Source: Desulfobulbaceae bacterium
GTDB lineage: Bacteria > Bacteroidota > Ignavibacteria > Kapaibacteriales > UBA2268
Assembly (NCBI GenBank): GCA_018335795.1
Contig: JAGXRP010000067.1
Coordinates: 1 to 54,038 of the forward strand
Direction of reading: 5' to 3'
DNA: 54,038 nucleotides
This document shows, piece by piece, positions 17,638-25,164 of this stretch (within the stretch, counting starts at the first letter, position 1; each line of letters begins with the position of its first letter). Made by a program: the position numbers and the translations under genes. A model generated the notes under the pieces. The model saw only the letters and a program-made list of their open reading frames with translations, was not told the DNA's origin and searched no databases.

Positions 17638-19695
17638 ATGATAGTAAATGAATTGATCGCTCCTAAGAGCATAGTGATAATTGGGGCTTCGAACGATGTT
17701 GAAAAGCCGGGTGGTAAGATACTGAAAAATATTATTGATGGCGGATTCCGAGGAAAACTATCCGCTGTCAATCCAAAAGAGGAAATCGTGCAGGGTGTGC
17801 GGTGCTTCAAGGACGTCGCTGAAATTGACAATGTCGAATTGGCGATTTTGGCTATTCCTGCCAAATTTTGCCTCCCAACTATAGAAACCCTTGCCAAATC
17901 CAAGGGTACGAAGGCTTTCATAATTTTGTCAGCCGGATTTAGCGAATTTGGCGAATCGGGCAAAAAGCTCGAACAGCAAATCGTCAAAGTGGTGGAAAGC
18001 GTTGGTGGAACTCTAATCGGACCGAATTGTATCGGTGTGATGACACCCCATTACAAAGGCGTTTTTGCCGGTTTAGTCCCACAACTCAGCAACAGAGGTT
18101 GTGACTTGGTTTCGGCTTCGGGGGCTACGATTGCTTTCATACTCGAAATGGCAGTGCCACGCGGATTGATGTTCAATAGCATCCTGTCTGTCGGCAATAG
18201 CGCTCAAATTGGTGTAGAGGAAATTCTCGAGTATTGGGACGAAACGTATGACGAAAAAACCAGTGCCAGAGTGAAGTTATTCTACCTTGAGCAAATCAAA
18301 AAGCCCGAAAAGCTATTGAAGCATTGCCGCTCTTTAATTATGAAGGGTTGCAGGATTGCTGCTATCAAAGCAGGGACGACCGAAGCCGGTTCACGTGCAG
18401 TTTCGTCGCATACAGGCGCTTTGGCTGGTTCTGATGCAGCGGTTGATGCCCTGTTCCGTAAAGCCGGAGTGGTGCGCTGTTACTCGCGTCAAGAGCTTTT
18501 CTATGTTGGCGGAGTGCTGTCCCACAAGCAATTGGAAGGTCCCAACATTGCCGTTATCACTCATGCAGGTGGCTCCGGAGTTATGTTGACTGACTCTTTA
18601 GCTAAAGGTGGCTTGAACATCCCCAAGATTGAAGGTCCGGCTGCAGATGAACTTTTAGCCCAGCTTTATCATGGCTCGTCGGTTTCAAATCCGATTGACT
18701 TCCTCGCTACAGGAACTGCTGACCAACTCGGCACAATTCTGGAATACGTCGATAGGGAGTTTGACAATATTGACGGCTCAGTCGTGATATTCGGGACTAC
18801 AGGAATGTTTGATGTGACAGGTGTTTACGATGTGCTTCACGAAAAAATGAAATGGTGCAAAAAACCGATTTACCCTTGTTTACCATCAGTCGTCCAAGCC
18901 GAAAAAGCGGTCAAGCACTTTTTGTCGCTCGGCAGAGTTGATTTCACTGACGAAGTCGCTATCGGCAATGCACTCACAAAAGTTTATCACACACCGAAAC
19001 CCGCGAAAGAATTCGATTTGCCTACAATTGACGTCGCAACTATTCGCCAAATAATCGAATCAAGCGATTCCGGCTATCTAAGCCCCGATAAAATTCAAAC
19101 CTTGCTCGATGCATCGGGGATTCCTCGCGTACCGGAAAAGCTGGCAAATACTGCCGAATTAGCCGTGCAATACGCCGAAGAATTGGGCTATCCAATTGTT
19201 ATGAAAGTTGTAGGTCCCGTGCACAAGACGGACGTCGGCGGAGTTGTACTCAATATCCGTCACCCCGACATAATTCGCAAAGAATTCGACAGGATGATTG
19301 AAATCAAAGATTGCACCAGCGTCTTGCTGCAACCGATGTTCAACGGCACTGAGCTATTCGTAGGGGCGATGAAAGAACCCGACTTCGGGCATATCATTTT
19401 GCTTGGTCTCGGCGGAATATTCATCGAAGTGCTGAAAGACGTCGCATCGGGCTTGGCTCCAATCAGCAAAGAGGAAGCCTTGAAAATGATGAGCGAACTG
19501 AAATCATACAAACTCATCGAAGGTGTGCGGAAGCGCGAAGGCGTAAACAAGGAAATCTGGGCTGATATCATTGAGCGGCTCAGTGCTTTGCTCGCAGCCG
19601 CTCCCGAAATCGTCGAGCTCGACCTGAACCCTCTATTAGGCAAATCCGACTCTGTAATCGCCGTTGACGGTAGAATCAGGATAGAAAGGGAGTGA
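17638..19695 (+). CDS. ADP-forming acetate/acyl-CoA ligase, fused subunits
   Basis: Acyl-CoA synthetase (NDP-forming) that interconverts acyl-CoA + ADP + Pi and acid + ATP + CoA, typically making ATP from acetyl-CoA during fermentation. The 685-residue chain fuses the alpha part (CoA-binding Rossmann domain from residue 1, IVIIGASNDVEKPGGK; ligase domains to about 450) with the beta ATP-grasp part (about 460-685; YPIVMKVVGPVHKTDVGGV and ELDLNPLL). The phosphohistidine that carries phosphate between sites is His258 in SSHTGALAGSD. The ATG at 17638 is the first plausible start. It lies 89 bases after the FN3 gene, so it probably has its own promoter. Substrate (acetate versus branched or aryl acids) cannot be read from the sequence. 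Confidence 0.92.
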   Translation: MIVNELIAPKSIVIIGASNDVEKPGGKILKNIIDGGFRGKLSAVNPKEEIVQGVRCFKDVAEIDNVELAILAIPAKFCLPTIETLAKSKGTKAFIILSAGFSEFGESGKKLEQQIVKVVESVGGTLIGPNCIGVMTPHYKGVFAGLVPQLSNRGCDLVSASGATIAFILEMAVPRGLMFNSILSVGNSAQIGVEEILEYWDETYDEKTSARVKLFYLEQIKKPEKLLKHCRSLIMKGCRIAAIKAGTTEAGSRAVSSHTGALAGSDAAVDALFRKAGVVRCYSRQELFYVGGVLSHKQLEGPNIAVITHAGGSGVMLTDSLAKGGLNIPKIEGPAADELLAQLYHGSSVSNPIDFLATGTADQLGTILEYVDREFDNIDGSVVIFGTTGMFDVTGVYDVLHEKMKWCKKPIYPCLPSVVQAEKAVKHFLSLGRVDFTDEVAIGNALTKVYHTPKPAKEFDLPTIDVATIRQIIESSDSGYLSPDKIQTLLDASGIPRVPEKLANTAELAVQYAEELGYPIVMKVVGPVHKTDVGGVVLNIRHPDIIRKEFDRMIEIKDCTSVLLQPMFNGTELFVGAMKEPDFGHIILLGLGGIFIEVLKDVASGLAPISKEEALKMMSELKSYKLIEGVRKREGVNKEIWADIIERLSALLAAAPEIVELDLNPLLGKSDSVIAVDGRIRIERE

Positions 19696-19709
19696 GGTGT
19701 AGAGGTTTA

Positions 19710-19777
19710 GTCATTCTGAACCGCAGGCGAAGAATCAAGTTTAAAATACATAGATTCTTCACTTCGTTCAGAATGAC
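19710..19777. repeat. Imperfect palindromic dispersed repeat, copy 2 (inverted)
   Basis: Arms at 19710-19736 and 19753-19777 surround a short loop TTTAAAATACAT. Read on the minus strand this copy matches the element at 282-353 almost base for base, with a 3-base shorter loop and substitutions in both arms that largely preserve pairing. It lies between the stop of the ADP-forming ligase gene and the promoter of the beta-helix protein gene. Confidence 0.8.
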
Positions 19778-19799
19778 ATATACTATTCAAGAAAAATCG

Positions 19800-19807
19800 T
19801 ATCTTTG
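19800..19807 (+). promoter_or_regulatory. Bacteroidota-type -7 promoter box upstream of beta-helix gene
   Basis: TATCTTTG matches TAnnTTTG and lies about 30 bases before the start chosen for the downstream gene. It overlaps the in-frame TTG at 19805, which would be a poor translation start if transcription begins near 19814. No convincing -33 element was found. Confidence 0.45.
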
Positions 19808-19837
19808 TACAAATTTTTCAAGAAAAAGGTGATGAAA

Positions 19838-21325
19838 ATGAAAAATGTTACTTTATGTGCTATTCTTCTGGTGTTTGCAATGGCGAGCGTTTTGGGTGCG
19901 AGAACCTTGAAAGTGGGCGCTTCGTATGAATTTGCAAGCTTTACCCAAGCAGCAAATCAAGCTGTCGCGGGCGATACGATTTTGTTCTTCGATAGCCCGA
20001 TTACTCAGTCGAGCTATATTTCTAACCTACGTGGTACTGCGGATTTGCCTATTGTGATCACTTCCGGCACGGGCGATTACATCTTGTTCAGCGGTGGTGG
20101 CAGTGCTTTTCAATTGTCAAATCCGACAAATTTGCATATTTCGCGATTGGCATTCGAAGGGCAAACCCAAAATGGAGTCAATATTGATGACGGTGGCAAC
20201 TTCAGCAATCCGGCTCTCAACATCACTTTTGATGATTGCAAGTGGCTCGGGATGAACGCAAGCGGCAATAATGATTGTTTGAAAATGTCTGGTGTTGTGA
20301 ATTTCACTATCACTAATTGCAACTTTGCGAATGGCTCCGCAGGTGGGAGTATCATTGATATGGTCGGGTGCCACGAAGGAATTATCGAAAATAATGTTTT
20401 CCGAAACGGTGGCTCAAATTCTATCCAAGCCAAAGGAGGTACGAAAAATATTCGAATATCTCGCAACTTATTCATTAATGGTGGTTTGCGTGCTTTGAAT
20501 ATTGGCGGTAGCACCGGAATGGAATATTTCCGTCCGCTTGATGCTCCTGCCGAATCGGAAGAAATTATAGTCTTTGCGAACATATTTTTCGGTTCACAAG
20601 CTCCTTTTGCATATGTCGGGACGCGTAATTCAAAAGTCATAAATAATACAATAATTAATCCAGAAAAATGGGTGATTAGGATTTTACGCGAAAATAATGA
20701 TGCTCAGATGGAATTTGATGCTGGGAATGAATTTTCTAATAATATTGTCTATTTGTCTAATGCGGCTGCATCTCCCTCTATAAATATTGGTCCAAATGCA
20801 TTATCCGAATCATATTCATTCCGAAATAATCTATGGTATAATCATGAAAATGTTGATTGGATATCCCCAAATGTTCCGGTTTCCGAATTAAACAGCATCC
20901 GTGGCATTGACCCACGGTTTACAAATTTGGCGGATTCTAATTTAATTCCCGAGCAAAATTCTGTAATAAAAGGGGCAGCTTACGTAAATAATTACGCTAA
21001 ATATGATTATTTCGGCAACAAATTCAGCAACCCTCCCTCGATAGGTGCTATTGAGATAGATGCAAATAGTATCGAAGAAAATAATATTTCTGCAAATATA
21101 ATAATTAGTCCAAATCCTGCTCAAAATTCAATTAATATTAATTATAATAATAATTCAAAATATTATATAGAAATAATTAATATTACCGGACAAATAGTAA
21201 TTGAGCGAAGAGAAATAATTTCCAATGAAAATATTGATATTTCACATTTGGCAAATGGAACTTATTTGGTATTAATTGAATCTGATGGCAAAAAGATTCC
21301 AAAACTTTTTATGGTTAATCGTTAA
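19838..21325 (+). CDS. Secreted right-handed beta-helix protein with T9SS sorting domain
   Basis: A 495-residue exported protein. The signal peptide is MKNVTLCAILLVFAMASVLG-ART. Residues about 25-400 show the repeating N/G-rich rungs of a parallel beta-helix (NITFDDCKWLGM, NFTITNCNFANG, GIIENNVFRNGG, NIRISRNLFING, SKVINNTIINP), the fold of pectate lyase/chondroitinase B-like enzymes and of some adhesins; I see no firm catalytic set. The last ~80 residues form a type A T9SS C-terminal domain (IIISPNPAQNSININ... ending KLFMVNR), so it should cross the outer membrane by T9SS and be attached or released. The start was chosen at 19838 because AAGGTGAT lies just upstream; the ATG at 19832 and the TTG at 19805 are alternatives. 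Confidence 0.85.
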   Translation: MKNVTLCAILLVFAMASVLGARTLKVGASYEFASFTQAANQAVAGDTILFFDSPITQSSYISNLRGTADLPIVITSGTGDYILFSGGGSAFQLSNPTNLHISRLAFEGQTQNGVNIDDGGNFSNPALNITFDDCKWLGMNASGNNDCLKMSGVVNFTITNCNFANGSAGGSIIDMVGCHEGIIENNVFRNGGSNSIQAKGGTKNIRISRNLFINGGLRALNIGGSTGMEYFRPLDAPAESEEIIVFANIFFGSQAPFAYVGTRNSKVINNTIINPEKWVIRILRENNDAQMEFDAGNEFSNNIVYLSNAAASPSINIGPNALSESYSFRNNLWYNHENVDWISPNVPVSELNSIRGIDPRFTNLADSNLIPEQNSVIKGAAYVNNYAKYDYFGNKFSNPPSIGAIEIDANSIEENNISANIIISPNPAQNSININYNNNSKYYIEIINITGQIVIERREIISNENIDISHLANGTYLVLIESDGKKIPKLFMVNR

Positions 21326-21395
21326 AAAATATTTTCATTCCTGCTGAAAATTTCGTAAATTTATGATATGATTAATATGAAATTTAGGAAAGACT

Positions 21396-23288
21396 ATGGG
21401 ACAAATTGAATTGACTGGCGATGTTTATTATCCGTCGCCGGAAACGATTGCCAATGCGAATTTGAAAGACAGAAGCGAATTCGACAAACGAGCAGAGCAA
21501 GATTACGAAGGCTTTTGGGCAGATTTCGCCAATGAATTGGATTGGTTCCAAAAGTGGGACAAAGTGATTGATGATTCCGAAAAGCCCTTCTACAAGTGGT
21601 TTACAGGCGGACGCACCAACATTTCGTATAATTGTTTGGATAGACACGTCAAGACTTACCGTCGCAACAAATTAGCGCTGATTTGGGAAGGCGAAGACGG
21701 CGAACACCGCACTATGTCCTATTTCAGGTTGCATAATGACGTTTGCCGATTTGCTAATCTGCTTAAAAGTATGGCTGTCAAAAAAGGCGACCGCGTAACG
21801 ATTTACATGGGCAGAACGCCTGAAATCATCATCGCAATGCTTGCATGTGCACGTATCGGTGCCGTGCACTCAGTTGTTTACGGTGGTTTTTCAGTCGAAT
21901 CGCTGACCGAAAGAATCGAAGACAGCCAATCTCGCGTCCTGATTGTTGCCGATGGCGCCTATCAACGCGGAAAAATCGTGAAACTCAAGGATATAGCCGA
22001 CGAAGCTTTGCAGAGAGCAGGCACAGTTGAGCATGTCATCGTCGTCAAACGCACCGGACAAGATGTTTACATGGAGCCCGGCAGAGATATGTGGTACCAC
22101 GAATTAAACAAATTGCCGATTGCCAACCAACCATGCGTAGTTGAAGAAACTTCGTCCGAAGACCCGCTTTTCATTTTATACACTTCAGGAACAACCGGCA
22201 AACCTAAAGCAATTCTGCACACTCACGGCGGATATATGGTCGGAACTTATGTAACGACGAAATATTATCTCGATGTTCAGGATGCCGATAGAATCTGGTG
22301 TACCGCCGACCCGGGCTGGATTACCGGACACAGCTATATCGTTTACGGACCATTGCTGAATGGTGCGACTATTTTTATGTACGAAGGGGCGCCATACCAT
22401 CCATACCCTAATCGCTGGTGGCAAATGATTGAAAAATACGGGATTAACATCCTTTATACTGCTCCAACGGCGATTCGCGGATTTATGCGTTTCGGAGATT
22501 CGTGGGCAAACCGCCACGACTTGTCTTCTCTGCGCATACTTGGCTCCGTTGGCGAGCCTATCAACCCCGAAGCCTGGAAATGGTACCACAGAGTTATCGG
22601 TCGTGAGCGTTGCCCTGTGATAGATACTTGGTGGCAAACGGAAACCGGAATGCACATGATTTCGCCCTTCCCTACTATGCCTTTGAAGCCCGGCTCTGGT
22701 TCATTGCCCTTCCCGGGAGTTAAAATGGAAGTCGTTGATGAGCAGGGAAATCCGGTCAAAGCAAATGAGGAAGGATATTTGATAATTAAAACGCCGTGGC
22801 CCGCTATGGTTCGCACAATATTCAACGACCCACAGCGGATGGTTGACCAATATTGGACTAAATATCCCGGGGCGTACATGACCGGCGATAGTGCCAAAAT
22901 TGACGAAGATGGCTACATCTGGGTTATCGGCAGAGTGGATGACGTAATCAAGGTTTCGGGTTATAGGCTCGGAACGGCTGAAATCGAAAGTGCCTTCGTT
23001 AGTCATCACGCCGTAGCTGAAGCAGCCGCAATAGGCGTCCCGCACGAAATCAAAGGAAATGCGATTTATGCATATATAATTTTGAAGCAAAATCTACAAC
23101 CAAGCGATGAATTAATCGAGGAATTGCGCAAACATATTGCACATGAAGTCGGTCCTATTGCCAAGCCCGAGCATATTGAATTTGTAGATAAATTACCCAA
23201 AACTCGAAGCGGTAAAATCATGCGGCGAGTGCTCAAAGCACAAGCGATGGGCGAAGACCCGGGGAATATCTCGACGCTGGAGGAGTAG
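21396..23288 (+). CDS. acsA: Acetyl-CoA synthetase (AMP-forming)
   Basis: Acs activates acetate to acetyl-CoA through an acetyl-AMP intermediate, allowing high-affinity acetate assimilation. The 630-residue protein is full length. Visible landmarks are the N-terminal ACS domain (YEGFWADFANELDWFQKWDK), the P-loop YTSGTTGKPKAILHTHGG near residues 262-279, the acetate-pocket tryptophan motif DTWWQTETGMH near residue 410, the hinge region GYIWVIGRVDDVIKVSGYRLGT and the catalytic lysine in TRSGKIMRR near residue 607, which is the usual target of acetylation control. A near-consensus -7 box (TAAATTTA, 21356-21363) lies 33 bases upstream of the start. With the ADP-forming ligase nearby the cell could both excrete and reclaim acetate. 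Confidence 0.96.
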   Translation: MGQIELTGDVYYPSPETIANANLKDRSEFDKRAEQDYEGFWADFANELDWFQKWDKVIDDSEKPFYKWFTGGRTNISYNCLDRHVKTYRRNKLALIWEGEDGEHRTMSYFRLHNDVCRFANLLKSMAVKKGDRVTIYMGRTPEIIIAMLACARIGAVHSVVYGGFSVESLTERIEDSQSRVLIVADGAYQRGKIVKLKDIADEALQRAGTVEHVIVVKRTGQDVYMEPGRDMWYHELNKLPIANQPCVVEETSSEDPLFILYTSGTTGKPKAILHTHGGYMVGTYVTTKYYLDVQDADRIWCTADPGWITGHSYIVYGPLLNGATIFMYEGAPYHPYPNRWWQMIEKYGINILYTAPTAIRGFMRFGDSWANRHDLSSLRILGSVGEPINPEAWKWYHRVIGRERCPVIDTWWQTETGMHMISPFPTMPLKPGSGSLPFPGVKMEVVDEQGNPVKANEEGYLIIKTPWPAMVRTIFNDPQRMVDQYWTKYPGAYMTGDSAKIDEDGYIWVIGRVDDVIKVSGYRLGTAEIESAFVSHHAVAEAAAIGVPHEIKGNAIYAYIILKQNLQPSDELIEELRKHIAHEVGPIAKPEHIEFVDKLPKTRSGKIMRRVLKAQAMGEDPGNISTLEE

Positions 23289-23402
23289 GAGGGAATGCAT
23301 TTTTACTTGTTTGCATCAACTATTGCAAATGAAACTTAACTAATCCTTAAGCGTCTTATAAATTGACGTCATAAATTATGATGTAAATTTTTTGGAGGAT
23401 TT

Positions 23403-24131
23403 ATGAAATGGATTTTATTTGCATTTATAGCCGCTTTCTTCGCGGTATCTTGTTCCGATACTTCTAATAACCCACAAGGCAACAGGGTTGTTTTAAGTTC
23501 AGCTATGACAAAGTCCAACGTAAGTTCGATGGTTCACAAGAGTTCTGACGCTTTTCAGAGTGCAGAGTATGCAGACTCACTCTTGATAACTGACTTTAAG
23601 ATGTTGATTTCACGTGTTAAGTTTCACGGTGGCAATACTACTTCCAACGACACAACTTTCGATGATAGCAAAAGTCTTAATTTTGTGACCGGAGCTTTTG
23701 TTGTTCGCTCGGATTCGAATAATTCAGGTGTGGTTTTTGCTGATGCGTCTTTAAAAGAAGGAACATATAACAAAATTAAGATAGAAATGCACCGACTGTC
23801 GCCTTCGGACCTTGTGAATTATCTTACCAAGCCGTACTTCAGTGATTTTACTACTTCGGACCGTCACACAATCGCTGTCAGAGGTAAGTATTACCAAAAT
23901 GGCGAAGCTCACGATTTTACATACCTTTCTAATGTTGTTATGAATTTCACTTTCAATCTCAATCCACCAGTTGCAATTGATGATACCGGTGATTACAGGT
24001 ATGAATTCGCTTTCGACCCAAAGCTTATGTTTACAGAATCTAATGGTAGTATTTTCGTACCGAGTATGTTAGATAATCGTAGTAAAATTGAAAAGAATAT
24101 AAAAGCCAGCTTCAAATTGAAAAAGAAATAA
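23403..24131 (+). CDS. Lipoprotein of unknown function
   Basis: A 242-residue predicted lipoprotein: lipobox FFAVSC places the acylated cysteine at residue 17 (AVS|C). The mature part is strand-rich, with a pattern (DSLLITDFKMLISRVKFH, FVVRSDSNNSG, LKEGTYNKIKIEMHRL) that recalls DUF4382-like cell-surface beta-sandwiches, but I would not assign it firmly. A strong GGAGG ribosome-binding site precedes the ATG. The leader region at about 23350-23383 contains imperfect direct and inverted AT-rich repeats around GACGTCATAAATTATGATGT, a possible regulator site. A rho-independent terminator follows at 24189-24221, so it is probably a single-gene unit. Confidence 0.75.
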   Translation: MKWILFAFIAAFFAVSCSDTSNNPQGNRVVLSSAMTKSNVSSMVHKSSDAFQSAEYADSLLITDFKMLISRVKFHGGNTTSNDTTFDDSKSLNFVTGAFVVRSDSNNSGVVFADASLKEGTYNKIKIEMHRLSPSDLVNYLTKPYFSDFTTSDRHTIAVRGKYYQNGEAHDFTYLSNVVMNFTFNLNPPVAIDDTGDYRYEFAFDPKLMFTESNGSIFVPSMLDNRSKIEKNIKASFKLKKK

Positions 24132-24188
24132 TTCTATAATAGATTGAAAAGAACAATCTGAAGGCTCTTTAAATAAATAAAATCATAA

Positions 24189-24221
24189 ATGTCCTATACT
24201 TAAATGTGTAGGGCATTTTTT
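24189..24221 (+). terminator. Rho-independent terminator after lipoprotein gene
   Basis: Bases 24189-24199 pair with 24206-24216 as an 11-bp stem (two G-T pairs) around a 6-base loop TTAAAT, followed by a run of T to 24221. Position and structure fit termination of the lipoprotein transcript ending at 24131. Confidence 0.8.
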
Positions 24222-24331
24222 GTATTATGGCTGAAGAAAATAATCTTGAATGCTAAGTAAATAATTTGGCAAAACTAAAATTAATTTTTATATTTGCTAT
24301 AATTGTTAATTCATATTTAGGATTCGAGCTT

Positions 24332-24946
24332 ATGCTTTCAAATACATTGTTTAAAACTATACTTATTGCAATTACAATTGCTTTATTCATCTCTTGTAGC
24401 GAAGATAAAAGCGTAAACAATGACGATGATAACAATAACGACAACACTCAAGCACTTGCCGCAAACAATACAATGCTCGTTGACGGCGAAGTTCATATTA
24501 TGGAAAAGATAAGCCAGTTTCGTCAGTCTGCTTTAGATGAGGTGTGGATTTTTGTATATGGAGATAACTTCGAGGATGAGATTACTATAAAATTTGGACT
24601 CGAAATCCCGATGGAAAGCGGCACTACAAAATTAGAATATCGTAAATATGCGCTTTTGCACGATATCAAAGAATTCAGCATTGGAATTAAGGCTTCTGAC
24701 GGTACAAATGTAAATAGTTGGGTAGATGAATCAAGTGTTGCCGGAGTTAAAACGACAGGCAACTTATATGTCAGACAAAACACGAACGGCACAAGAACAG
24801 TTTATTTCAACAACTTAACTCTTGGCGATAAGCATACTACTCCGACAATTACAAAAAAATTCAGCGGCACATTTACCTTCAGCAATAGTATAGTGCCCGA
24901 ACAATCAGCAAAACCGACGATTTATGATTTGGTTGATGACAAGTAA
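24332..24946 (+). CDS. Lipoprotein of unknown function
   Basis: A 204-residue predicted lipoprotein. The ATG at 24332 gives a compact signal sequence MLSNTLFKTILIAITIALF with lipobox FIS|C; an upstream TTG at 24266 in the same frame would add 22 residues and a second hydrophobic stretch and is less likely. After the cysteine comes a disordered D/N-rich tether (NNDDDNNNDN), then a strand-rich domain with no recognised family (GEVHIMEKISQFR, DEVWIFVYGDNFEDEITIKF, TRTVYFNNLTLGDKHTTPTI). It sits between a terminator and the CotH-like gene, so it is probably transcribed alone. Its location would be the outer or inner membrane surface; its function is unknown. Confidence 0.7.
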   Translation: MLSNTLFKTILIAITIALFISCSEDKSVNNDDDNNNDNTQALAANNTMLVDGEVHIMEKISQFRQSALDEVWIFVYGDNFEDEITIKFGLEIPMESGTTKLEYRKYALLHDIKEFSIGIKASDGTNVNSWVDESSVAGVKTTGNLYVRQNTNGTRTVYFNNLTLGDKHTTPTITKKFSGTFTFSNSIVPEQSAKPTIYDLVDDK

Positions 24947-25164
24947 ATAGGGCGCAAAATAATTTTCCATTCTTTGAGAATTCCTAACAATAACATTTTT
25001 TTGAATTCGTAAGAATAGCTATGTTAGAAGCAAAGCAAGTTTATTTTTCTATTTATATAGCCAAATTCAGATTGAGCTTGTTCCGGTTAGATATTGCAAA
25101 TCTTTTTGGAGGGTATATCTGCTAAGGTAGTACCTTATTTTGTATATATTCGGGACACGGTATC

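Noticed and set aside
24266-24331. Upstream TTG extension of the second lipoprotein
   Set aside because: The extension would add a second hydrophobic stretch ahead of a complete lipoprotein signal sequence and lacks a ribosome-binding site; the ATG at 24332 is preferred.
25127-25139. AAGGTAGTACCTT palindrome upstream of the CotH-like gene
   Set aside because: Thirteen bases with a 6-bp stem are expected by chance in a window of this size; no second site supports an operator.
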